Positions 32,036 through 40,600 of a stretch of 64,000 nucleotides of DNA are shown here, piece after piece (position 1 is the first letter of the stretch; every line of letters starts with the position of its first letter). Made by a program: the position numbers and the translations under genes. The DNA is taken from positions 1 to 64,000 of IMG/VR virus record IMGVR_UViG_3300008262_000018. One strand, given 5' to 3'. This DNA is from a virus. The notes below the pieces were generated by a model. That model worked only from the letters and a program-made list of their open reading frames with translations, had not been told where the DNA came from and searched no databases.

Positions 32036-32650
32036 ATGCAAAATTTAATTCAAAGATTTAATGATATTTATGAAAAAAATTTATGGGGATCTCAAGAAAG
32101 TGTAAGTGGATCTGGAAGTGAACTTAGTAGCACTAAAAAATTAAGAGAAGAATTACCATTTGTTTTTGCAAAATATAATATTAAATCAATGCTTGATATT
32201 CCATGTGGTGATTTTAACTGGATGAAAGAAGTTGATTTATCAAATGTTGATTACATTGGGGCAGATATTGTTCCAACAATAATCGATATAAATAAATCTA
32301 AATATCCCAACTTTAAATTTAAAGTGATGGATATTACAACAAGTAGTTTACCAAAGGTAGACTTAATATTTGTTAGAGATTGTTTAGGACATTTGAGTGA
32401 TCAAAATGTATTAAAAGCAATTGAAAATATTAAAGCTAGTGGAAGCAAATATCTTTTAACAACTAGTTTTACAAAATGGAATTACAACTCAAATATTGAA
32501 GATGGTGGTTGGAGATGTATTAATTTATTAATTCATCCATTTAAATTAAAACCTCAGTATCTTATTAATGAAGATTGTAAAGAAGGTTACCCTTATTATA
32601 ATGATAAATGTATGATTCTTTTTGATTTAGAAAATTTAAATAGTTTATGA
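32036..32650 (+). CDS. Class I SAM-dependent methyltransferase
   Basis: Two hundred and four residues. Motif I is MLDIPCGDFNWMKEV (about 51-65), an acidic end of strand 2 is YIGADIV, and motif IV is VDLIFVRDCLGHLS (about 103-116). All fit a Rossmann-fold methyltransferase. The substrate is not evident. Lying between two glycosyltransferases it may methylate the sugar added to virion proteins. It overlaps the next gene by 4 bases. Confidence 0.8.
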   Translation: MQNLIQRFNDIYEKNLWGSQESVSGSGSELSSTKKLREELPFVFAKYNIKSMLDIPCGDFNWMKEVDLSNVDYIGADIVPTIIDINKSKYPNFKFKVMDITTSSLPKVDLIFVRDCLGHLSDQNVLKAIENIKASGSKYLLTTSFTKWNYNSNIEDGGWRCINLLIHPFKLKPQYLINEDCKEGYPYYNDKCMILFDLENLNSL

Positions 32651-33405
32651 CTTTACCTTTTATATCATGTAAAATGATTACATATGGTAGAGTTGAATTT
32701 CTTGAAGAATCATTGTATTCATTTTTAGCACAAGATTATCCTATAGATAAATGTGAACTTATAATTGTAAATGATTATCCTTTACAAAAATTAGAATTTT
32801 CATATCCAAATGTAAAAATTTTTAATTTGGATGAAACATTTAAAACAATAGGTGAAAAAGAAAATTTTGCTACAAAACAATGTAAAGGTGAAATAATATG
32901 TCAATGGGATGATGATGATTTAGCATTACCAAATCATTTAAAAAATGTAGCTAAATTTTTTATTCCAGGATCAGATCTTCTTCATTGGGACATTGGAGTA
33001 TTTATGAATATGCCTATAATTGAATTTAACGATAGGCCTTTAGGAAATTCAGGAATTGTTTTTAGTAAAACCATATGGAAAAAACTTGGTGGACATCCTA
33101 TAGAAAATGCTGGATATGATATGACATTTGTTATGAATATTCGTAAAATATCTAAAAATATTGTTTATGCAAAACCACCAATAAAAGAAGCAAGTTGGAT
33201 ATATGTTTGGGGAGGTAGAGATTATCATATGAGTGGAGGTGGAGCAGAAACTGCAGATAGACCAAATGTTGTTATAAGAAATGCTCAACATGTAGAAAAA
33301 AGAAGAAAAAGAGGTGAGATTCCTACAGGAGTTATAAAGTTAAATCCTAATTGGAAATATAATTATGTTAAAATGTTACAAGAGTTTAATTCTAAAAATA
33401 TTTGA
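32647..33405 (+). CDS. Family 2 glycosyltransferase
   Basis: Two hundred and fifty-two residues. The N-terminal FISCKMITYGRVEFLEESLY, the VND motif of LIIVNDYPL, and the catalytic QWDDDDLALPNHL (about 83-95) are hallmarks of GT2 enzymes. It uses a nucleotide-diphosphate sugar. ATGA overlap with the methyltransferase shows one transcription unit. Probably adds a second sugar to phage fibres or modifies host envelope sugars. Confidence 0.82.
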   Translation: MTLPFISCKMITYGRVEFLEESLYSFLAQDYPIDKCELIIVNDYPLQKLEFSYPNVKIFNLDETFKTIGEKENFATKQCKGEIICQWDDDDLALPNHLKNVAKFFIPGSDLLHWDIGVFMNMPIIEFNDRPLGNSGIVFSKTIWKKLGGHPIENAGYDMTFVMNIRKISKNIVYAKPPIKEASWIYVWGGRDYHMSGGGAETADRPNVVIRNAQHVEKRRKRGEIPTGVIKLNPNWKYNYVKMLQEFNSKNI

Positions 33406-33438
33406 GAATTTCCTAAAAATTTCATATATTATATTGTA
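33401..33438 (+). promoter_or_regulatory. Promoter of the 33.5 kb gene
   Basis: TTTG (33401..33404, overlapping the stop of the GT2 gene), 20 bases, TATATTATATTGTA (33425..33438). Matches the phage-wide pattern at 763, 20264 and 56961. Confidence 0.7.
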
Positions 33439-33492
33439 GACAACTTGTCTATAAATATACTATTATCGTACATCATTGATATTCAATAAGTT

Positions 33493-33792
33493 ATGATACC
33501 CTCTAAATCTAATCTTTCAAAAGAAAGTTGTTCTCCAATATCATCTAATTGTGTGATATGGCAAGGACCTGATATTCCTTGTTTAAATCTTTGTAATGGA
33601 GATACAGTTTCAGATATACTTTATAAACTTGCTGAAGACTACTGTAAATTTAAAGAGAGTCTTGATGTCCAAGACTTAGATATTACAGATCTATTATCTG
33701 CTTGTGGAACCAACACTCCAGCCCCACAAGATAAATCAATTGTTAAAATCCTTGAGATTATAATTGATAAGATTAACTGTTTATCAAACTAA
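33493..33792 (+). CDS. Small stalk-module protein
   Basis: Ninety-nine residues. It contains SNCVIWQGPDIPCLNL (18-33) followed by GDTVSDILYKLAED, the same C-x(9,10)-C module plus helix found at 24491, 27778 and 28780, but here without any Thr run. It has its own promoter and terminator. This shows the module functions as an independent unit, maybe an adaptor binding the stalk proteins. Confidence 0.72.
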   Translation: MIPSKSNLSKESCSPISSNCVIWQGPDIPCLNLCNGDTVSDILYKLAEDYCKFKESLDVQDLDITDLLSACGTNTPAPQDKSIVKILEIIIDKINCLSN

Positions 33793-33832
33793 TAAATGTC
33801 GGAGTTTAGTTGGTTTTCTTCGACTAATCTAC

Positions 33833-33862
33833 ACCCTCCTTTTCTAGGGAGGGTTTGTTTTT
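33833..33862 (+). terminator. Rho-independent terminator
   Basis: ACCCTCC and GGAGGGT form a 7-pair stem with an 8-base loop, followed by TTTGTTTTT. It ends the 33493..33792 gene. The remaining gap to 33929 is A/T-rich and may hold a weak promoter (TTTG, 21 bases, TATAAA). Confidence 0.8.
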
Positions 33863-33928
33863 AAAACAAATTAGGAAATATAAAAAACTTAATATAACTT
33901 TACCAACCATAAACTAAAAACTTAATTT

Positions 33929-35116
33929 ATGAGTTTACATCACAAGGTCTATGGGACTTTAAAATGGAAAAAGTCAGATGAATATTGTGCTGCAAAATTA
34001 AACATTTCTCTCGAAGAATACAAGAAAATAAAACATAAAGTTTTAGAATCTCCCCCTCCAAAAATTACACATAAGATTATAGAGTTTAAGGAAGACGTTG
34101 AAAATGGTACAGCTGAAATAAAAGGCATTAGTTCTACAGAACCTAAATCAGCTGAGGAAATAATTGAACTCTTGAAGATTGATACTAACAAGTGGAAGCT
34201 TAGTTCTTATTGGAATAAAGAAACACATTCTGGTTGGTATGTATCAGCAATGGTTACACAGAAGAAACAAGAACCTGTTGATTATATATCTAAAGTGATT
34301 GAAAACTTTAAACCTGAATACCAACAAGTTACCACTATACACACAAATGATAAATATGAAAACCCATCAGTTGGAGTACTTTCTATTCAAGATTTACATT
34401 TTGGCAAAGAGGGCAATTTTACTATAGTAGAAGATTTTAAAAATGCTATTAGAGATTTAGTCTTGCGCGCATACGCAAGTCATAAATTAGAAAAAATTAT
34501 ATATGTTGTAGGTGGTGATCTTTTGAACATGGATAATTTTGATGGAGCTACAACAAAAGGAACACCTGTAGATAATGAACAAAGAGCATATGATGCTTAT
34601 AATGATGCATTTAATACACTATATTGGTCTGTAAATTATATCAAACAGTTTTGTAATGAGCTAGAAGTTGTTTATCTTCCAGGTAATCATGATAGACTTA
34701 GTTCATATCATATAGCTCATGCATTGTCAAAATGTTTTCAGGAGGATAGAAATATAGAATTTAATGTAGAATATTCTGAAAGAAAAGTTGTCGTCTATGG
34801 TGACAACTTTTTTGCTTTTGAACATGGGGATGTTACTAAAAAACTAACCCCTCTTGTATATGCTACCGAGTTTCCTAAACAATGGGGAAGTACAACCTAT
34901 CGTACATGTTATACAGGACACTTTCATAGCAAGAAAGTTACAGAATTTGTAACTGATAATGAGGTGCATGGGTTCTCTATAAAGCATCTTCCTTCTCTTT
35001 CTAGATCTGATTATTGGCACTATCATAATAAATTCACTGGCTCAAAACGCCAAGCTATTATGGAAATCCACGATGGAAAAAAAGGTAAAATTTCGGAGTT
35101 TACCTATAATGCCTAA
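33929..35116 (+). CDS. Metallophosphoesterase (calcineurin-like)
   Basis: Three hundred and ninety-five residues. About 45 basic N-terminal residues resemble a small DNA-binding helix. The five metallophosphoesterase blocks are present: QDLHFGK (D155, H157), GGDLLNMDN (D197), GNHDR (N253, H254, D255), EHGD (H299) and GHFHS (H331, H333). Such enzymes bind two metal ions and cleave phosphodiesters; nucleases of the SbcD/Mre11 type and 2',3'-cyclic phosphodiesterases belong here. The substrate is unknown. Confidence 0.85.
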   Translation: MSLHHKVYGTLKWKKSDEYCAAKLNISLEEYKKIKHKVLESPPPKITHKIIEFKEDVENGTAEIKGISSTEPKSAEEIIELLKIDTNKWKLSSYWNKETHSGWYVSAMVTQKKQEPVDYISKVIENFKPEYQQVTTIHTNDKYENPSVGVLSIQDLHFGKEGNFTIVEDFKNAIRDLVLRAYASHKLEKIIYVVGGDLLNMDNFDGATTKGTPVDNEQRAYDAYNDAFNTLYWSVNYIKQFCNELEVVYLPGNHDRLSSYHIAHALSKCFQEDRNIEFNVEYSERKVVVYGDNFFAFEHGDVTKKLTPLVYATEFPKQWGSTTYRTCYTGHFHSKKVTEFVTDNEVHGFSIKHLPSLSRSDYWHYHNKFTGSKRQAIMEIHDGKKGKISEFTYNA

Positions 35117-35177
35117 ATCTTATAAGTTTAATTTTAAAATGTTCCAAGTTTTTAGTAAATTAATAATGTAGATCATT

Positions 35178-35762
35178 GTGTCAAAACCTTATAAAAAACC
35201 AGATTTAAATGCTCCTAGGTATAGATCTAAGAAATTAAATCTTACTAACGTAGACATCTATAATAAGTTCCTTGAAGAGAATCCTCATATTGAAAGAATT
35301 TGTTTAGACAAGTTTAAAGAAGTTATCAAAACTTTTAATGGTAAAATTTGGGAATCAATTATAGAAAATAGAGATGGAGTTGAATTACCAGAACAGTTAG
35401 GATATATTTTTATAGGTACTTGTCCAAGAAAAAAAAGCAATGTTGATTTTAAAAAATCTGAACATTACGGGATAACATTACAAAATCAAAACTGGGAATC
35501 AGATCAATATGTTGCTAAAATATTTTATACAAACTATGAGAGTAAGTATAAATTTAAAAATCATGAGTTATGGGGTTTTAGTGGTGTAAGAGATTTTAAA
35601 AGAAAAGTGGGTCAAACATATCCTAAAGAATGGAAGAAGTATCTTATAGTTGATAACATGGTGAGAGTTAGTAGAATATTTAGAAAACAAAGTTTTGTAC
35701 AATTTAAGAATAAAGAAACCAAAGATCTACTTAAAGATTATGATGAATTTAATCTAGATTAA
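35178..35762 (+). CDS. Conserved-type phage protein of unknown function
   Basis: One hundred and ninety-four residues from a GTG start at 35178 (no suitable ATG). The central part LPEQLGYIFIGTCPRKK, then HYGITLQNQNWESDQYVAKI and KYKFKNHELWGFSGVRDFKR, looks strongly conserved. I remember similar strings in other Bacteroidota phages next to tail or neck genes. The sequence is basic. No catalytic motif is seen. It precedes two neck-protein candidates. Confidence 0.72.
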   Translation: MSKPYKKPDLNAPRYRSKKLNLTNVDIYNKFLEENPHIERICLDKFKEVIKTFNGKIWESIIENRDGVELPEQLGYIFIGTCPRKKSNVDFKKSEHYGITLQNQNWESDQYVAKIFYTNYESKYKFKNHELWGFSGVRDFKRKVGQTYPKEWKKYLIVDNMVRVSRIFRKQSFVQFKNKETKDLLKDYDEFNLD

Positions 35763-35763
35763 A

Positions 35764-36441
35764 ATGGCCAAAGTAACAATAGGAGATGTTTGCTCCAGAA
35801 TTCGTACTCAAGTAAAAGCAGTTAGACAAGATGCTTTGCTAACAGATCGTGTTATATACACGTTTGTTCTTAAGCATGCTAAATGGCTAATGAAGCGTGA
35901 AGATTCTAAAAGTAGGCTTCTTTCTTTTACTAGTGTGATTCAAACACTTGATTTTGTAGAATTAATAGAAGTAGATAAGGTAGAAGCAGAGTGTACAGGT
36001 ATTAGTTCTAATTGTACAATTAAAAGAACAAAAGAAAAAATTCCAGTTTTTTTACAAGGATATTGGGGTCCTTTGATTAGAAGTGTTGCTTCAATAGATG
36101 GTTCTGAACGTCTTCAACCAATTCTTCCTTCTACATATGTTTATAGTTCTAAATCAAAAAATAGCAAGTATAATAAAACAAAATACTTCTGGTATTTAAA
36201 TGACTACTTATATTTTCCTAATCTTGATTGGGATGCTGTAAAAATTGAAGGAATATTTGAAGATGATATAAGTGAATTTACATGTAAGAAAGAAGATAGT
36301 TGTATTCAAAGGCAAGATCAAGCATTTAATGTTCCTGATTACTTGTGGGGTGAAATTGAACAAAGTGTATTTAAAGATCTTGCAGGAATGCTTCAAATAC
36401 CACCTGATGCAGAAAATGATAAACAGAGTATAACTCGCTAA
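35764..36441 (+). CDS. Putative neck/ring protein
   Basis: Two hundred and twenty-five residues. Helical N-terminus (SRIRTQVKAVRQDALLTDRV), central beta region with the cysteines typical of this phage, and a C-terminal helical segment LWGEIEQSVFKDLAGMLQIP. This helix-beta-helix layout and the place just before the muzzle-like gene suit a crAss-like ring protein. No short motif proves it. Confidence 0.6.
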   Translation: MAKVTIGDVCSRIRTQVKAVRQDALLTDRVIYTFVLKHAKWLMKREDSKSRLLSFTSVIQTLDFVELIEVDKVEAECTGISSNCTIKRTKEKIPVFLQGYWGPLIRSVASIDGSERLQPILPSTYVYSSKSKNSKYNKTKYFWYLNDYLYFPNLDWDAVKIEGIFEDDISEFTCKKEDSCIQRQDQAFNVPDYLWGEIEQSVFKDLAGMLQIPPDAENDKQSITR

Positions 36442-36446
36442 TACCT

Positions 36447-37304
36447 ATGAAGACAGAATTAAAATATAGAACATTTGATCAACTTCTTACTGAGGTTATT
36501 ACTGATTTTACAATGTATAATACCGAGGGTATGATTGAACCTGGTCAGCTTATTAAAGTGGCTCAAAGAGTTAATTACGATCTTGGTCTTAGAATTCATG
36601 GAACAAAAGAAAAAGTTTTGGAAATTGAGAGTAAAAAGATGAAACTTCCTGATGATTTCTATGTTCTTAATTATGCTAAACTTTGTGGAGAGTACACATT
36701 AAGAGATCCAATTCTTCATGGTAGACATACTGAGAATGTGATAATGGATAGTTGTCCTAAGTGTGGATGTGATAGCGGATGTGAGTGTGAAGCCACTTAT
36801 GTACAAGAATGTCAAAATGGAGAGAAAATATATGTACAAGTGGTAGAAAAACGCAAACAAGAGGTAAGAACGTATAAGCAATTTGTTGATATTAAGATAG
36901 TTGCTACTACAGGTAGAACTGATGCTCTTGATAATAGCTTTCCTACAGGGTATATTAAAAATGGATTTATATATACTAACCTGGACAAAGGAAATGTATT
37001 TATTTCTTATCAAGGTGCCTTAGAAGATGATCATGGAAACTTATTAGTATTAGATCATCCTGTAATTAACGAGTATTATGAATACGCAATGAAACAACGT
37101 ATTCTTGAAAATTTGTATATGAATGGCGAAGATGTTGTTAATAAAATTCAACTTATTGAGCAACGTTTACGTCCTGCTAGAAATAATGCTTTATCTATTG
37201 TTAACACTCCTGATTTTGAAGAAATGCAACAACTTTGGGAAACAAATAGAAAAGCACAGTATTATAAGTACTACGATATGTTTAAATCATACGGAGGTTT
37301 ATAA
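36447..37304 (+). CDS. Putative neck/ring or tail-stabilising protein
   Basis: Two hundred and eighty-five residues. It has the same layout as the previous protein: helical start (FDQLLTEVITDFTMYNTEGM), a beta core including a C-P-K-C-x-C-x(3)-C-x-C cluster near 100, and a helical end (YYEYAMKQRILENLYMNGED). The C-terminal VINEYYEYAMKQRILENL pattern occurs in ring proteins of crAss-like phages as I remember them. Likely part of the neck between portal and muzzle. Confidence 0.65.
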   Translation: MKTELKYRTFDQLLTEVITDFTMYNTEGMIEPGQLIKVAQRVNYDLGLRIHGTKEKVLEIESKKMKLPDDFYVLNYAKLCGEYTLRDPILHGRHTENVIMDSCPKCGCDSGCECEATYVQECQNGEKIYVQVVEKRKQEVRTYKQFVDIKIVATTGRTDALDNSFPTGYIKNGFIYTNLDKGNVFISYQGALEDDHGNLLVLDHPVINEYYEYAMKQRILENLYMNGEDVVNKIQLIEQRLRPARNNALSIVNTPDFEEMQQLWETNRKAQYYKYYDMFKSYGGL

Positions 37305-37306
37305 TT

Positions 37307-37666
37307 ATGAAATATACATTAAAAATTAAGCTACCAACATATAATTGCGAGCTTCAATTTTATGTTACAGATCAGTTAAATGCTGAAATAAACAAAGTGT
37401 ATAAAAAATATAAAGTGGACGATGTGTTTGAGGATAGTGCTGAGGGAGTGTTATTTACACCAGATATTGATAAATATATACTTTTTATAGATATTAAATA
37501 TCTTAGTCATAACACTATAGCACATGAAATTTTTCATGCGGTTGTAAAAATAACAGGAGATAGAGATATAGAAGATGAAGAGGCACAAGCTTGGTTGGTA
37601 GGACATATCACTGGAGATGTCTATAAGTTTTTAAAGAAAAAAGTAATAGAGATAACTAATGGCTGA
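37307..37666 (+). CDS. Small HExxH metallopeptidase-like protein
   Basis: One hundred and nineteen residues. NTIAHEIFHAVVKI at about 68-81 is a zinc HExxH helix; EEAQAWLVGHITGDVYKFLK at about 92-111 could supply the third ligand. The size matches small ImmA/SprT-like phage domains. It overlaps the next gene by 8 bases. Possible virion maturation or late-stage proteolysis; activity is unproven. Confidence 0.7.
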   Translation: MKYTLKIKLPTYNCELQFYVTDQLNAEINKVYKKYKVDDVFEDSAEGVLFTPDIDKYILFIDIKYLSHNTIAHEIFHAVVKITGDRDIEDEEAQAWLVGHITGDVYKFLKKKVIEITNG

Positions 37667-40600
37667 AGAAACAAATCAAAGTCAAAATGCAGGTACATCT
37701 AAAACCAATACCTTTCAAAAAGGTATGGTTAAAGATTACAACGAAACTTTTGTTGGTGAAGGTTTGTATACGCACGCGCGTAATGCCATAAATAACACTC
37801 ATCATGGACAAATTGGTGTATTAGGTAATGAACCATCTAATCTATCTTGCTACAATTTTCCATACACTGTTATAGGTGCAGTTCACATGTATGATGATAC
37901 ATGGGCTATTTTTACAACGAATGATGTAGATTCTGAAATAGGTTTATTTGATGATTCACAATGTAGTTATGAAACTATTGTAAACAATAAGTGTTTAAAT
38001 TTTAAAAAATCAAATTTAATTACAGGGGCTTATAAAGAAAGATACGATTGTGAAAGAGTTATATACTGGGATGATGGATTAAATCCTACAAGATTTTTAA
38101 ACATAGATGATATTCCTTGGAATGAAAATTGTGTTGTTCAAAATGATTGTAGAATATGTACACCAATAATTGGGGATCTTGATTGTGATCAATTAAGAAT
38201 AGCTCCTTTTGTAACTACACCTTGTATACAAGTTGAGAAAGGAAAAATAGCAGGTACTCTTCCAAATGGTTCTTATCAAGTTTGTATTGCTTATACTATT
38301 AACCAAGTGAGAATAACTGATTATATTGGTCTTAGTGAAGTGCAGCCTTTATTTAATCATCTTGGAAATAGTTCATCTTTAGAGGTTAAAATTAATACAA
38401 TTGATAAAGACAACTTTGATGAATTTGAATTAGTTGTTTATGCAACTATTAATCTTGGAACATATGCTAAAAGAATAGGTTATTATTCAACATCTCAAGG
38501 TACAATTTATATAGATAGATGGGACCCTGAGTTTGTAACTGTACCTATTGAATTAATTCCAATGCGAACAGAGCCTGTTGAAAGAACAGATGCAATGTTT
38601 CAACTAAATAACTATTTAGTAAGAACAGGACCAAGAAGTAAATATAAATTTAATTACCAGCCTCAAGCAAATAATATAATTTCAAAATGGGTGGCTGTTC
38701 AATATCCAGAAGATTATTATAGAAAAGGTGGAAATAACGCTGGATACATGCGCGATGAGCAATACGCATTTTTTATAAGATTTATATATAACACTGGGGA
38801 TAGATCAGAGTCTTTTCATATTCCAGGAAGAGCTACTTTTGTTGGGGATAGGACTATTGTAACAGGTGATGATATTTATGAAACTATACCTGTTGAAAAA
38901 TGGAAAGCTTATAATACAGGCACTGTTATTCCATCTGCTCCTATTCCACAATTACCTGATGGTGGTATTCCATTAGCGCAAGGATATATGGGATATTGGG
39001 AAGCAGAATCTGAATTTTATCCTGATGATAAACCTGATATATGGGGAAATCTTTGTGGTAAAAAAATTAGACATCACAAAATGCCTGATGAAACAGTTGA
39101 TCCTATTCTATCTACATTTAGACCTGGAGGTAAATCAATTGTTTTATTAGGTGTAAGATTTGAAAATATAACTCCTCCTTTAGATGAAAATGGTAATCCT
39201 ATTACATCAATTGTTGCATATGAAATATTAAGAGGATCAAGAGAGGGAAATAAAACAATACTTGCAAAGGGTATTATAAACAATATGTTTGAATACCCTA
39301 TTCCAGGAAATAATCTTGTAAAAGGATTATTTCAAAACTATCCTTATAACGATTTAAGAGCTGATTCATATCTTACTACAAAAAGACAAACATCAAATAC
39401 TGGTGATCCCTTTCCAGCTTCTACTGTAAACAATACTACAGCACCAAAATTAAATACTGTTAAAAGAGATATATTTTCCTTTCATGGTCCTGATGTTGTT
39501 TTTAGTAATCCTTTTTTATCAGCAAATGAATTAAAACTATATTCAGAATTTAATGGTAAACAGTTAGGTATATTTGCTGTTCCGTTTAGACATCCTAGAT
39601 TTAAAGTGATATCAAATGCTCCAGCAATTGTTGCAGACCTTATAGCTTTAGCTGATACCATTTCATCAGCAGCAAATATTGTTGCAACTATTGTAGGAAC
39701 TCAAGGTAGTACTTCATCAAACACCTTAAGTTTTTCAGGAACAGAAGGATTACCACTTATTTTTCAATATGGTCCTTTAAAAAGACCACCAGCTCCACCA
39801 TCTGAAGATAGTGTTACTAGTGGAGGTGTAAATAGAGCTTTGAACTATGCATTGTGGGCACTTGAACTAGTTGGCTGGGCTACACAAACATTAGCATTAA
39901 TAAAACTTGAACTTGCAATGCAATCTGCTAAAGCTGAAAAACTATTGGATGTTTTAAAGTATATTATTCCAAATGTTCAATATGCAAGACAATATAGATC
40001 ACATGGATTATATGATAATTTTAAATCTTTACAAACAAATAATACTCGAAGATCGCTTGTAGAAGCAAATTATATTTTTCCTCAAATACAGCAATTTACT
40101 TTAGACTATCAGGTAAATAATATTAACAGAAGTCAATACGTTTGTTTACAGTTAGACAAAGTGTTAGCAGATCCTTTAACACAAGATACTAGCAAATTTT
40201 TATTAAGTGATGTTGGTTGTGATGATGGATCTGATCATGAAAGACCTATATCATCTTATTATGGAGCTCTTAAGATACCTATTCCTAATCAATATGGTCA
40301 GTTATGGACAATTAAACAACTTCCAATTAATTCAAATTGTTTAACTCAAATAAAACCATCATTTACATCTGTAACTTCTCCTATACTTTTTGGAGGAGAT
40401 GTGTATATAACAAGATTTACAGAAAAGAATACTATGTTCTTTTTTGATAATTGGTTAGTAGGTGAACCTGATGAAGCTTTAATTGATTATACTTATTATA
40501 CAAACATTCCTTGGCCAAGACATTGGATAAATACAGAACCTCAAAAATTAGTATCACTTACAAATACTCCTGCTGTATATAGATCATTAGATTGTAATCA

